The position numbers were made by a program, and so were the translations under genes. From positions 1-9,019 of the forward strand of contig JAITHX010000180.1 of NCBI GenBank assembly GCA_031279735.1: 9,019 bases of DNA. Reading direction: 5' to 3'. Positions 1 to 7,100 of this stretch are shown in pieces. Source of the stretch: Prevotellaceae bacterium. Lineage in GTDB: Bacteria > Bacteroidota > Bacteroidia > Bacteroidales > UBA932. The number at the start of each line of letters is the position of its first letter. Position 1 is the first letter of the stretch. The notes under the pieces are model-generated. The model had not been told where the DNA came from. It did not search any database and saw only the letters and a list, made by a program, of their open reading frames with translations.

Positions 1-29
1 GAAATAACTTGACTTTTTACCGTCGTGTT

Positions 30-135
30 GCGGTTTCTCACCGCAAAGGACGCGAAGCCTTTGCGCCCTCTGCGAAGCCCTTGCGCCCTTTGCGGTAAAA
101 AAACACCGCTATGCGGTGAAAAAACCGTCAATTTA
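30..135. repeat. Partial copy of palindromic repeat arm
   Basis: GC-rich stretch built from alternating GCGAAG and TTTGCG motifs. Positions 43-79 are identical over 37 bases to 1298-1334, inside the right arm of the element at 1079-1418, and similarity continues to about 130. It begins with a small hairpin (GCGGT-TTCTC-ACCGC, 30-44). It is framed by the inverted pair ACCGCAAAGG (40-49) and CCTTTGCGGT (87-96), followed by an A-run and a second hairpin CACCGC-TAT-GCGGTG near 104-118. No 17-bp terminal repeat like that of the other element is seen here, so this is either a partial copy or one cut by the window edge. No protein family is recognisable. The stretch from about 136 to 277 holds nothing I can identify. 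Confidence 0.75.
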
Positions 136-277
136 TCTCGTAACACTTACATAGCGGGGCTTTCAGGAAGCGCATCCGGCGGATTATTTTTGCGACAGTA
201 TCACTTTGCGATATGCTTTTTATAAAGCAGTATATATTAGACGTAAAGTATCTCCCGCTTCCGGAGTTCCGAACTTT

Positions 278-768
278 CAAAAAACTCGTTTCGCGGAGCG
301 CGAAGAGGGTATTTTTTTCAAAAAGCTCGTTTCGCGGGGCGCGAAGAGGGTGTTTTTTTCAAAAAACTCGTTTCGCGGAGCGCGAAGAGGGTATTTTTTT
401 AAAATAGATCGTTCCGCGGGGCGCTAAAAGGGTAATTTTTTCAAAAACCTATTTTCGCGGTGCGCGATGAGTTTTTTTTTTTCAATAAAATCTTTTGTCT
501 TTGATAGTAGAGGGTATTTTTTTCTATAAGGTCGTTCCGAGGAGCGCGATTAGGTTATTTTTTTCAAAAATCTCGTTTCGCGGAGCGCGAAGAGGGTATT
601 TTTTTCACAAAGCTCGTTCCGCGGAGCGCGAAAAGGGTATTTTTTTCAAAAAGCTCTTTTCGCGGGGCGCGTCATGGGTATTATTTTCAAAAAGCTCGTT
701 CCGCGGAGCGCGAAGAGGGTATTTTTTCAAAAGGCTCGTTTCGCGGAGCGCGAAAAGGGTGTCTTGAA
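278..768. repeat. 41-bp tandem repeat array of hairpins, 12 units
   Basis: Units begin at 278, 319, 360, 401, 442, 483, 524, 565, 606, 647, 688 and 728. Eleven units are exactly 41 bp and the last is about 40. The consensus runs: A5-6, CTC (or GCTC), GT, TTCGCG, GAG, CGCGAA, GAG, GGTA, T7, C. TTCGCG pairs with CGCGAA around a 3-base loop, and the outer CTC can pair with GAG, giving a hairpin between an A-run and a T-run. In the minus direction the T-run lies one base after the stem, like an intrinsic terminator. In the plus direction four bases intervene. Units 4 to 6 (401-523) are the most diverged yet keep the 41-bp phase, so they differ by substitution only. Similar peptides appear in several frames because 41 is not a multiple of 3. 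They have no ribosome-binding site and are not believed to be made. There are no variable spacers, so this is not CRISPR. Confidence 0.93.
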
Positions 769-830
769 AAAACACCCTTTTCACATCGTGTGAAAGGTCA
801 TTTTTTTCAAAACACCCTTTTCACCGCCGA
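768..830. repeat. Diverged continuation of the 41-bp array
   Basis: The motif AAAACACCCTTTTCAC occurs at 769-784 and again at 809-824, a 40-bp spacing, directly after the main array and in nearly the same phase. The first of these two units carries TTTCACA-TCG-TGTGAAA (779-795) followed by a T-run (801-807). The stem-loop-T-run layout is kept, but with a different stem from TTCGCG/CGCGAA. The second unit has only a weak stem (TTCA/TGAA). Sequence from 831 to 935 shows no gene or clear structure. Confidence 0.7.
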
Positions 831-935
831 TGAAGCGCCAAAAGACTTCAAACGTAACCAAATAAATTGTTATATATTGATTATGCCGGCAGTACGATTC
901 AGACAAACACGAAGATTGCCGCCAGCAGAATTATT

Positions 936-1012
936 GGACATGGTACGGACATGGTACGGACATGATACGGACATGATACGGACATGGTACGGACATGGTA
1001 CGGACTTGATAC
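936..1012. repeat. 11-bp tandem repeat, 7 copies
   Basis: Seven contiguous 11-bp units: GGACATGGTAC at 936, 947, 980 and 991, GGACATGATAC at 958 and 969, and GGACTTGATAC at 1002. The variants are arranged in pairs (two G-type, two A-type, two G-type), which suggests growth by duplication of a 22-bp dimer. The unit is close to one helical turn, so any bound protein would see the sites on one face of the DNA. No replication gene is nearby to support an iteron role. The remaining 66 bp up to the palindromic element hold nothing recognisable. Confidence 0.93.
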
Positions 1013-1078
1013 TATCTCGAATCGACACCGCGGCGGCATCATTCTTTCCGTTGCGGCTGGGTATCGTTGATGGGATAA

Positions 1079-1418
1079 TGGCGTGAATCCGTTGAAAAGT
1101 ATTATTCTTGCGGTTCTACTGGGAATTGTGCGGAAAAAGTTTGCGTGTTTTTTCACCGCGTCGCGGTGTTTTTGTAACGCAAGGGGCGCAAGGGCTTCGC
1201 AAAGGGCGCAAGGGCTTCGCGTCCTTTGCGAAAGGCGCGCGGTTACGGGTCTTGAGGGCTTGACCAGCAGCCTTCGGCGACCTTGTGCAAAGGCTTCGCA
1301 AAGGACGCGAAGCCTTTGCGCCCTCTGCGAAGCCTCTGCGCCCCTTGCGGTAATAAAACACCGCGACGCGGTGAAGAACCGCACAATCCTTTAGTATAGG
1401 ATCAACGGATTCACGCCA
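1079..1418. mobile_element. 340-bp palindromic MITE-like element
   Basis: The ends are exact 17-bp inverted repeats: TGGCGTGAATCCGTTGA at 1079-1095 and its reverse complement at 1402-1418. Further in, the arms again mirror each other. Both contain ATTGTGCGG, then CACCGCG-T-CGCGGTG, then a long run of GCGCAAGGGCTTCGC-type motifs ending in GCGTCCTTTGCG. The arms converge near 1240-1275. The element encodes no transposase. Short reading frames cross it in several directions, but they only translate the repeats. No clear target-site duplication is visible in the immediate flanks (GATAA on the left, CCACC on the right). Its right end supplies the stop codon of the truncated toxin gene. A MITE-like, non-autonomous element is the best description; an inverted duplication formed by rearrangement is the main alternative. 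Confidence 0.7.
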
Positions 1419-1776
1419 CCACCGCCGATTGAAAAAAGAATTTGTAGTGTTCCTTATCAATCCTTGATCCTTCTTTTCGCTTTTGTTTTTCATACCTGAC
1501 AAATCCTCCGTTCGCACATATTTGCCCGATAACGGGCGTTAAGTCCAATGTTTTATCCGGCACAATAATATCTATATCAATAGATAAACGCTTGCCGGAC
1601 GATAAAAGCAGCATCAATGCCGTTCCGCCTTTAAAGGTATATTCCAATTCCGATTCTGCCAGACCCTCCAAAAGAATAAGCGCCCTGACCACCTTTTCCA
1701 CCAGAATTTTATCCGTCCCGACAGACTTTGCTGTCCGTTCAATCCATTCTTTCGATGTGCTGTTTGTTGTTATCAT
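1411..1776 (-). pseudogene. AbiEii-like nucleotidyltransferase toxin, C-terminally truncated
   Basis: The 121 residues match the start of AbiEii/AbiGii toxins, nucleotidyltransferase-fold proteins that arrest growth and in phage defence act with an AbiEi antitoxin (type IV toxin-antitoxin). Residues 49-54 read KGGTAL and 64-70 read LSIDIDI, the G[G/S]-x-D-x-D nucleotide and metal site with D67 and D69. The frame then follows the family up to EHYKFFFQSAVVA and stops at a TGA within the terminal repeat of the element at 1079-1418. Family members are usually near 300 residues, so the later catalytic motifs and the C-terminal domain are missing, and no continuation is found to the left. The start ATG at 1776 lies 29 bp after the antitoxin stop. 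The product is probably inactive as a toxin. A stable, DNA- or antitoxin-binding remnant cannot be excluded. Confidence 0.8.
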
Positions 1777-1782
1777 ATTTTA

Positions 1783-1814
1783 AAATTTACGGCAGCAAGG
1801 ACAGATTATTGCCG
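1783..1814. promoter_or_regulatory. Second operator-like site at abiEi-abiEii junction
   Basis: AAATTTACGGCA at 1783-1794 is the exact reverse complement of the right arm of the operator in front of the antitoxin gene (2586-2597). Over 16 bases (1783-1798) it matches 2559-2574 with one difference. A TGCCG half-site follows at 1810-1814, giving CGGCA-N15-TGCCG with the same 15-bp spacing as the promoter operator. The outer part of this right arm is not conserved, and it lies in the last codons of the antitoxin gene. It may be a secondary binding site for the antitoxin; function is inferred only. Confidence 0.5.
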
Positions 1815-2525
1815 ATCTATGTAATTAATAATCCTTTCTATTTCATCTTTTTTATTCTTTCTTGAAGCATAACGAATCAAAGTATTCCGATTGACGGTGT
1901 ATTTTTCAAACGCCGTGCCGAAAATCGTATATATTTCGTTCTCCTGAAAAGAAACAAGCTCCTTGTCGGTCGCCATATCCACGAGCATTTTTTCGAGCGT
2001 GGCCATAAATAAACCGTCCGCTTTCCGAACGGGAGATTCCGTTACCAGCGGACGAACAAAAACCGTGTTGTCGAAATCCGAAAGATGCCCGTAAAGGTTG
2101 CGAATGGACATTACTTTCGCAAACTTTTCTTTCAGCGCATAATAGACCGAGTCGACAACATCGCGCTCCACATCAATAAACCGTACATTGAAGTCAATCA
2201 AATGCCGGCTGAAATAATTGACGCACGACAAATCCCAAAGACAATAGCTGATAAACGGAAACCGTTTGCCGACAAACTGTCCGATTTTTTTCATCCCTAC
2301 ATCCGCCTTGGGAGCAAAAGGCTGTTCTTCGCCCAATTGATACAATCCTTTTCCTATCCGGCGCAATATGCCGGACTGAACAAGGGCATGAACCCGCCAA
2401 TTCACGGTAGCGCCCGGAATGGAGGGATCGGTTTCCCTGTAAAAGGAATCTATATCTTTCAGCGTGATTATGTCGCTTTTCCCGAAACGCTCCTGAAAAC
2501 TGTATCTGTCTGTTTTTTCCGTCAT
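1806..2525 (-). CDS. AbiEi-like type IV antitoxin, transcriptional autoregulator
   Basis: A 239-residue protein resembling AbiEi-type antitoxins, which bind their own promoter through an N-terminal winged helix and neutralise the AbiEii toxin through a C-terminal domain. Residues about 16-64 fit the winged helix, ending in GILRRIGKGLYQL (52-64), the typical turn into the wing. Residues 70-190 match the middle and C-terminal region, including the family-like ATLEKMLVDM (175-184). The basic tail (221-233) is rich in Lys, Arg and Glu. I chose the ATG at 2525 because it lies 22 bp after a TAnnTTTG -7 element. A longer frame from 2621 would overlap the TolC stop and translate through the operator. 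The partner toxin downstream is truncated, so this is probably an orphan antitoxin. The gene is less GC-rich than the efflux operon, in keeping with a horizontally moving defence module. Family assignment is by motif and gene order. Confidence 0.8.
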   Translation of the reverse strand: MTEKTDRYSFQERFGKSDIITLKDIDSFYRETDPSIPGATVNWRVHALVQSGILRRIGKGLYQLGEEQPFAPKADVGMKKIGQFVGKRFPFISYCLWDLSCVNYFSRHLIDFNVRFIDVERDVVDSVYYALKEKFAKVMSIRNLYGHLSDFDNTVFVRPLVTESPVRKADGLFMATLEKMLVDMATDKELVSFQENEIYTIFGTAFEKYTVNRNTLIRYASRKNKKDEIERIINYIDRQ

Positions 2526-2547
2526 GTCTGAACCGAATTTACAGGTG

Positions 2548-2575
2548 CAAAGATAGTCAAATATACGGCAGCAAA
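2548..2575 (-). promoter_or_regulatory. Bacteroidota-type promoter of the abiE remnant
   Basis: On the minus strand, TATCTTTG (2548-2555) fits the Bacteroidota -7 consensus TAnnTTTG. A TTTG lies upstream at 2572-2575, 16 bp away, which is a little closer than the usual 19-21 bp, so the -33 assignment is less certain. The ATG at 2525 is 22 bp beyond the -7 box, giving a short leader. No strong Shine-Dalgarno is seen. Confidence 0.6.
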
Positions 2576-2597
2576 TAAATATTAATGCCGTAAATTT
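2559..2597. promoter_or_regulatory. Inverted-repeat operator of the abiE remnant
   Basis: The arms are AAATATACGGCA (2559-2570) and TGCCGTAAATTT (2586-2597). They are inverted repeats with 11 of 12 positions matching, separated by 15 bp. The site sits 3 bp from the -7 box and covers the -33 region, so a bound protein would block RNA polymerase. Characterised AbiEi antitoxins repress their own promoter by binding inverted repeats, so the adjacent AbiEi-like protein is the obvious ligand. The same motif recurs at 1783-1814. Confidence 0.65.
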
Positions 2598-2615
2598 GGG
2601 ACTAGCGATCGATAT

Positions 2616-2636
2616 ATTCATAATTCATAATCCATA
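2616..2636. repeat. ATTCATA heptamer repeat at TolC gene end
   Basis: Three contiguous 7-bp units (ATTCATA, ATTCATA, ATCCATA). On the minus strand they encode the last residues (roughly IMDYEL) and the stop codon of the TolC-family gene. The same heptamer occurs twice at 8185-8198, upstream of the operon. Confidence 0.8.
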
Positions 2637-3979
2637 ATTTTAAGAAAGTACTCTATTGCCGCTTCCGTATGTTGGTCGCGTGCCTGCTGCAAAAGGTTTT
2701 GGGCTTCGAGCAGAGTTGACAGAGTTGTTATTCCCGCGCGGAAATTGTCCTCGTTTTCGCGCAGATTTTCTTCGGCTACGGAAATGGATTTTCGCGCAAG
2801 CGTCACTTGTTTGTATGCTTCTTTCAACTCGTTGCGTGTTCGCTGCATTTGCAGCAGCAGCAAATCCGACTTCTCCTTTCGCGTGTTTTCGGCTGCGCGT
2901 CTTTCGAGTTTCTTCTTTCTGACGGCATACGATCCGCCCCAATGGTCGCTCAGCGGGATAGATATGGTGGCGAACACTATTCCGAAGTCGTTTCTTATGC
3001 TGTTTTTTTGGCGCATGTCGAAGTTTACGTACTGATAGGCCGCGCCTATGGCGACGGTAGGGAGATGTTTGCCCGCTTCCATTTTGACCAGCATGTCGGC
3101 AACCTCTACCGATTTCGCCAACAGTCGGTATTCGGGACGGTTCAGCAGTCGTACCGAATCGTCGTCGTCGGGCGGCAAATGGATTTCGCTCCAGTCGGGC
3201 GGCTGAACGTCGAAGCTGTCGCTTGCCAAGCCTATATGCAGCGCGAGAGCCTTTTTCAGGACAGCCAAACCGTTTTCCACTTTAAAGCGATTGCTTTCCA
3301 GCCGGTTTCGTTCGAGTTCCACGCGCAGCATATCGCTGCGGACGGTTAGTCCCGTTTCGACGGCTATTTTCACGTCCGACGAAATACGGTCGAGTAAAAT
3401 TGCCGCGGTATCAATCGTTTTCAACTTCTCCTTCAATGCCGTCAGCATCCAGAAATAACGTTCGGCGGAGAGCTTCACTTCTCTGTCGCTCATCTGTTTT
3501 TGCAGACGGCTGACTTCCACGCCAGCCTTTGCCAGCCGGTTGCCCGTTGCGATTTGTCCGCCGGCATAGAGAGGCTGCACCGCCGTTATTCCGGCTACAA
3601 CCCCGTTTCTCAGCGCTTCCAGTCTCAGATTTTCAAACCGGTTCAGGAGCGACGGATCGAAAGTCGTTCCGGGCGGAGCAAGCCATGTCAGCACGGGCGA
3701 AACGGCGGCAATCGTTGTCGATAAATCCATGTTCATCGACATCATCGGAGCGCTCGCCTGAAAACCCGTGCCGTTCACGCTTATCGACGGAAAGCGCTTG
3801 GTGAAAGCCTCCTGCTCCACCTGTCGCGCAGCCTCGACCGCGATGTTCGCGTTGTGTGCCGCGAGATTGTTTTGCAGCGCGAGTTCCCTGCATCGCTCCA
3901 GCGTAAGCATCTCCTGCGCGAGAGCGGGCGCAACCGTTGCGCCCGACAACAACAATAATATTATCAATGTTCTTTTCAT
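2618..3979 (-). CDS. TolC-family outer membrane efflux channel
   Basis: A 453-residue outer membrane factor that forms a trimeric barrel and periplasmic tunnel, completing the export path with the fusion protein and RND pump encoded upstream. Residues 1-22 are a signal peptide (MKRTLIILLLLSG, cleavage near ALA-QE). The mature part starts with the family-typical LTLERCRELALQNN (25-38). QPLYAGGQI (135-143) and ISIPLSDHWGG (339-349) are the two strand-to-helix turns of the duplicated OEP fold. FRAGITTLSTLLEAQNLLQQA-type sequence (413-433) is the conserved end of the last helix. Four aspartates in a row occur at 271-274, between the two repeats. I chose the start at 3979 because the signal peptide begins there; the frame extends 47 codons upstream into the pump gene without homology. 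The gene begins 23 bp after the pump stop. Its last codons lie in a heptamer repeat. The substrate is unknown. Confidence 0.93.
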   Translation of the reverse strand: MKRTLIILLLLSGATVAPALAQEMLTLERCRELALQNNLAAHNANIAVEAARQVEQEAFTKRFPSISVNGTGFQASAPMMSMNMDLSTTIAAVSPVLTWLAPPGTTFDPSLLNRFENLRLEALRNGVVAGITAVQPLYAGGQIATGNRLAKAGVEVSRLQKQMSDREVKLSAERYFWMLTALKEKLKTIDTAAILLDRISSDVKIAVETGLTVRSDMLRVELERNRLESNRFKVENGLAVLKKALALHIGLASDSFDVQPPDWSEIHLPPDDDDSVRLLNRPEYRLLAKSVEVADMLVKMEAGKHLPTVAIGAAYQYVNFDMRQKNSIRNDFGIVFATISIPLSDHWGGSYAVRKKKLERRAAENTRKEKSDLLLLQMQRTRNELKEAYKQVTLARKSISVAEENLRENEDNFRAGITTLSTLLEAQNLLQQARDQHTEAAIEYFLKIMDYEL

Positions 3980-4002
3980 CTTCTTATCAAATAATTTAGC
4001 GT

Positions 4003-7000
4003 CTATTCCGCTTTGTCCCCGCTTCCGAACGCCATCCAATAGACCGCAGGCAGCACCGTAACGACCAGCGTCATAGAAATAAGCGTGCCGAAGAATATTA
4101 TCGCCGCCATCCCTGCCCACATCGGGCTTCCGCTGATGATCATCGGCAGCACTCCCGTCGAAGCGGCGGCGGAAGTCAGGAAGATGGGGCGCATGCGTCG
4201 CTTGCCGGCATCAAGAGCGGCTTGACGGACAGTGATGTTTCCGTGTTCGAGCAGATGTTCGGTGTAGTCGTACATGATTATGCCGTTGCGAACGATGATC
4301 CCCACGAGTCCTATTATGCCCAGAAGGGCGAACGCGCTGAAATCCACCCCCAGCGCCCAAACGCCGAACGCCGCCCCGAAAATGCTCAGCCCCGACGAAA
4401 GCATCACTATCACAGCCGGTTTGAGACGGCGGAAGTGAAACGCGAGGATGAAGAACACGATGACGAACGAAATGACCAAAGCCAGATACATGGGCGACAT
4501 CACCTCGTCCTCGAACTCCGCCAGTCCGCCGTATTCATACGTCACGCCGTCGGGGAGCTGCGGCGCTATTCGGGTATCCGCGAACTCCGCGACCTTGTCG
4601 AAAACCCGATTGGCATATTCGCCGCGCCGTATGTCGGCCAGCACACTCATCGTTCGCACGCCGTTGCGATGCGTTATCGTGGTTTCGTTCCATTCGGGCG
4701 CAATTTCGCCGGTTTGCCGCAGAGGAACGGTTGCGCCGAGCATGCCCGAAACCGGCACGTTCGCGAGAGCCGACAGCTTGCCGTTCGCCCCGTTTTCGGG
4801 CTGCAGCCTCACGGGAACGGCACGGTTGCCGTCCCATAAGTCGGCGATTTTCATTCCCGCGAAGCCGGCGGCTATCCCCAGCGAAGCCAGCGTGCGGGTG
4901 ATTCCCAGTCGTCCCGCTTCGGAGGGATTAAGAGTCACGCCTACCGACATGGAAGGCGCGTCGAAGCTCGTCCTCACCCACAGGCACTCGTCCAGCGATT
5001 GCAGATAATCGCACGTTTTCTCGGCTGCCAGCTTCAGGGCGCCGATGTCGTCGCCGATGAAACGAATCTCTATAGGAGCATCGACGGCCTGAAAGTCAAG
5101 TTGCTTGAATCTGACGTAGGCTTCGGGAAAATAGAAAGCGTACTTGTCGGCGCACTCGTCGAGCAATTCCTCCGTCGCCTTGTTCGACACGGTGTTAACG
5201 ATAAACTGCCCGTAGCTTTGCGACGGAATGCCGGGCGCATAAACAATGTGGAAACGAGGCGAACTCGATCCGATGAACGCCGACACGGAGCGCACCCGTT
5301 CGTCGCGCCGCAGGATGCGTTCCATGCTGTCGCACACCGAAGCCGTCTTTTCGAGAGAACTGCCGCGGGGCAGATAAAACTCAACGGCAAACTGATCGCG
5401 TTCCGCTATCGGCATCATTCGCGCAGGCAGCGAAACGAACAGCAGAGCGCCCGCCGCAACAGTTGCCGCAGCTATCGCGAGCGTCGTTTTCGGAAACGCG
5501 AAAACCAGCGCAAGCAGGCGTTCGTAAGCCGATTGGATGTAGTCGAGTATGGAGCGGCGCTTCTTGCGCGAGCCTTCGGACGGCGAACCCGAAATGCCTT
5601 TTCTTATAAGAAAATACTGAAAGATTGGAATGACCAGCATGGCAACCGCAAGCGAAACGAATAGCGTGATGCAGACCGCCCAAGGGAAATCCCGCAGAAA
5701 GTCGTGTATAGTGCCGGAAGTGGTAATCACCACCGGCACAAACGTTATGCTGATTGCCAGCGTCGCCGAGAAGATCGACTTGAAATATTCGCGAGCGCTC
5801 TCGACGGCGGCTTTCGAACGCTCTTCGCCCGCGTCGAGCTTGTCGATATAGCTGTCAACTACAACGATGGAATTGTCCACAATCATGCCCAGCACGGCTA
5901 TCAGCGCCGCGAGAGTGATCATGTTCAGCGGGATGCCCGCAACGTGCATGACTGCCAGAGTGACAGTGACCGACACCGGTATGGACATCGCCGCCACCGC
6001 CGCCACCCTAAACGGCAGCAGAATCATAGTCACGAATATCACCGCGCAGACTGCTATCAGCAGTTCCAGCAGGAAATTGGCTATCGACTCGCCTACAACC
6101 TTCGGCTGGTCAACAATCCGGTTGACGCTGACGCTTTCGGGGAGTTCGTTCCTGAATTTCGCCAGCACTTCGTTCACCTCCTTTCCGAAAGCCACGATGT
6201 TTGCCGACGGGTTGACTTCTATCGACAGCACGACGCATTTCCGCCCGTTGTGAGTGATATAGCTCTCCGCCGCGGGATACTCGCGCACCACGCGCCCTAT
6301 GTCCTTCACGCGCACCGCGTCGCCGGCAGGACTGCAAAAGACTATTTGCTCGGCTATTTCCTGTTCGCCGCCAAGACTTTCGGCAACGTGAACCGGAGCG
6401 ACGGTTCGTCCGTATTCCAGCGCGCCGCCGGCAGTGGCGAATCCCTGAGCGGCGAGAGCGGCAGCCAGCATCTTGGAGCCTATTCCGTAAGCCGAAAGTT
6501 TTTCGTTGTCGGCATAAACGGTGATCTGTTCGCTCTGCGAGCCGTAACGCCTTACGTTGGCAACCGCAGGAACGGTACGCAGCCGATCTTCGAGCGCGTC
6601 GCAATAATCGTCTATCTCTCGGTAAGTCTTGTCGTCCGACTCCATTGTGACGAGCAGCGCGGCAACGTCGCCGAAATTGTCGTTCGCAACGACAGCCAGC
6701 ACGCCCGCCGGCAGCGACATCTTGAACAGATTCAATCCGTGCTTGATTTTCGACCACACTATGTTTTTGTCCCGCACATCGTCGGCAAGCTCGACGAAAA
6801 TATATGCCATCCCGTCCTCCGACTTGGAAACGGTTTTTGCGCGCTTTACCTCAGTGAACGTAAACAGATAGCGTTCCAGAGGTCTGGTGAGTCTCTGTTC
6901 AACTTCGAGAGAAGTGGCGCCGGGAAACACCCCGACCACTACGCCTTGCCGGACTGTAAATTCCGGCTGTTCCTGCTTCGACATGGCAACAAGCGAATAG

Positions 7001-7089
7001 ATGCCCGCCGCAAACAGCGCCGCCACCGACAAAAGCACTATTTGCCGGTTCCTCAGCGCCCCGCCTATTATTCCGCCCTTCGATTTCAT
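4003..7089 (-). CDS. RND efflux pump, inner-membrane permease (AcrB/HAE1-like)
   Basis: A 1028-residue proton-driven pump of the normal length for AcrB-like proteins. A first membrane helix (about 16-36) precedes a large periplasmic loop that starts FPGATSLEVEQRLTRPLE (55-72), the usual PGA-x-EVE-x-x-V/LTRPLE motif. Helices 2-6 cover about 337-495, a second periplasmic loop about 556-860, and helices 8-12 about 864-1022. In helix 4 the relay reads GMIVDNSIVVVDS, with D405 followed by N406 where AcrB has two aspartates. In helix 10, GIIVRNGIIM has R934 at the AcrB Lys940 position. R967-P968 matches the conserved Arg-Pro entering helix 11. Metal-pump (CusA) signatures are not evident, so a drug or organic-solute role is likelier, but the substrate is not readable. 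The ATG at 7089 is 11 bp after the fusion protein's stop. An in-frame GTG five codons earlier, overlapping that stop as GTGA, is a possible alternative start. Confidence 0.95.
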   Translation of the reverse strand: MKSKGGIIGGALRNRQIVLLSVAALFAAGIYSLVAMSKQEQPEFTVRQGVVVGVFPGATSLEVEQRLTRPLERYLFTFTEVKRAKTVSKSEDGMAYIFVELADDVRDKNIVWSKIKHGLNLFKMSLPAGVLAVVANDNFGDVAALLVTMESDDKTYREIDDYCDALEDRLRTVPAVANVRRYGSQSEQITVYADNEKLSAYGIGSKMLAAALAAQGFATAGGALEYGRTVAPVHVAESLGGEQEIAEQIVFCSPAGDAVRVKDIGRVVREYPAAESYITHNGRKCVVLSIEVNPSANIVAFGKEVNEVLAKFRNELPESVSVNRIVDQPKVVGESIANFLLELLIAVCAVIFVTMILLPFRVAAVAAMSIPVSVTVTLAVMHVAGIPLNMITLAALIAVLGMIVDNSIVVVDSYIDKLDAGEERSKAAVESAREYFKSIFSATLAISITFVPVVITTSGTIHDFLRDFPWAVCITLFVSLAVAMLVIPIFQYFLIRKGISGSPSEGSRKKRRSILDYIQSAYERLLALVFAFPKTTLAIAAATVAAGALLFVSLPARMMPIAERDQFAVEFYLPRGSSLEKTASVCDSMERILRRDERVRSVSAFIGSSSPRFHIVYAPGIPSQSYGQFIVNTVSNKATEELLDECADKYAFYFPEAYVRFKQLDFQAVDAPIEIRFIGDDIGALKLAAEKTCDYLQSLDECLWVRTSFDAPSMSVGVTLNPSEAGRLGITRTLASLGIAAGFAGMKIADLWDGNRAVPVRLQPENGANGKLSALANVPVSGMLGATVPLRQTGEIAPEWNETTITHRNGVRTMSVLADIRRGEYANRVFDKVAEFADTRIAPQLPDGVTYEYGGLAEFEDEVMSPMYLALVISFVIVFFILAFHFRRLKPAVIVMLSSGLSIFGAAFGVWALGVDFSAFALLGIIGLVGIIVRNGIIMYDYTEHLLEHGNITVRQAALDAGKRRMRPIFLTSAAASTGVLPMIISGSPMWAGMAAIIFFGTLISMTLVVTVLPAVYWMAFGSGDKAE

Positions 7090-7100
7090 TTCCGCGTCTT

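Noticed and set aside
206..767. Arginine- and phenylalanine-rich repeat proteins on the plus strand
   Set aside because: Similar peptides appear in several frames because the 41-bp DNA unit shifts frame each time. No ribosome-binding site or known fold is seen.
278..768. CRISPR array
   Set aside because: The units are contiguous 41-bp repeats with no unique spacers, and no cas gene is present.
899..1384. Minus-strand open frame of 161 codons
   Set aside because: It translates the palindromic element and the 11-bp repeat; no family resemblance.
2526..2621. Longer start for the AbiEi-like protein at 2621, overlapping the TolC stop
   Set aside because: The extra 32 residues would be encoded by the promoter and operator. 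The ATG at 2525 fits the -7 box spacing and the family N-terminus.
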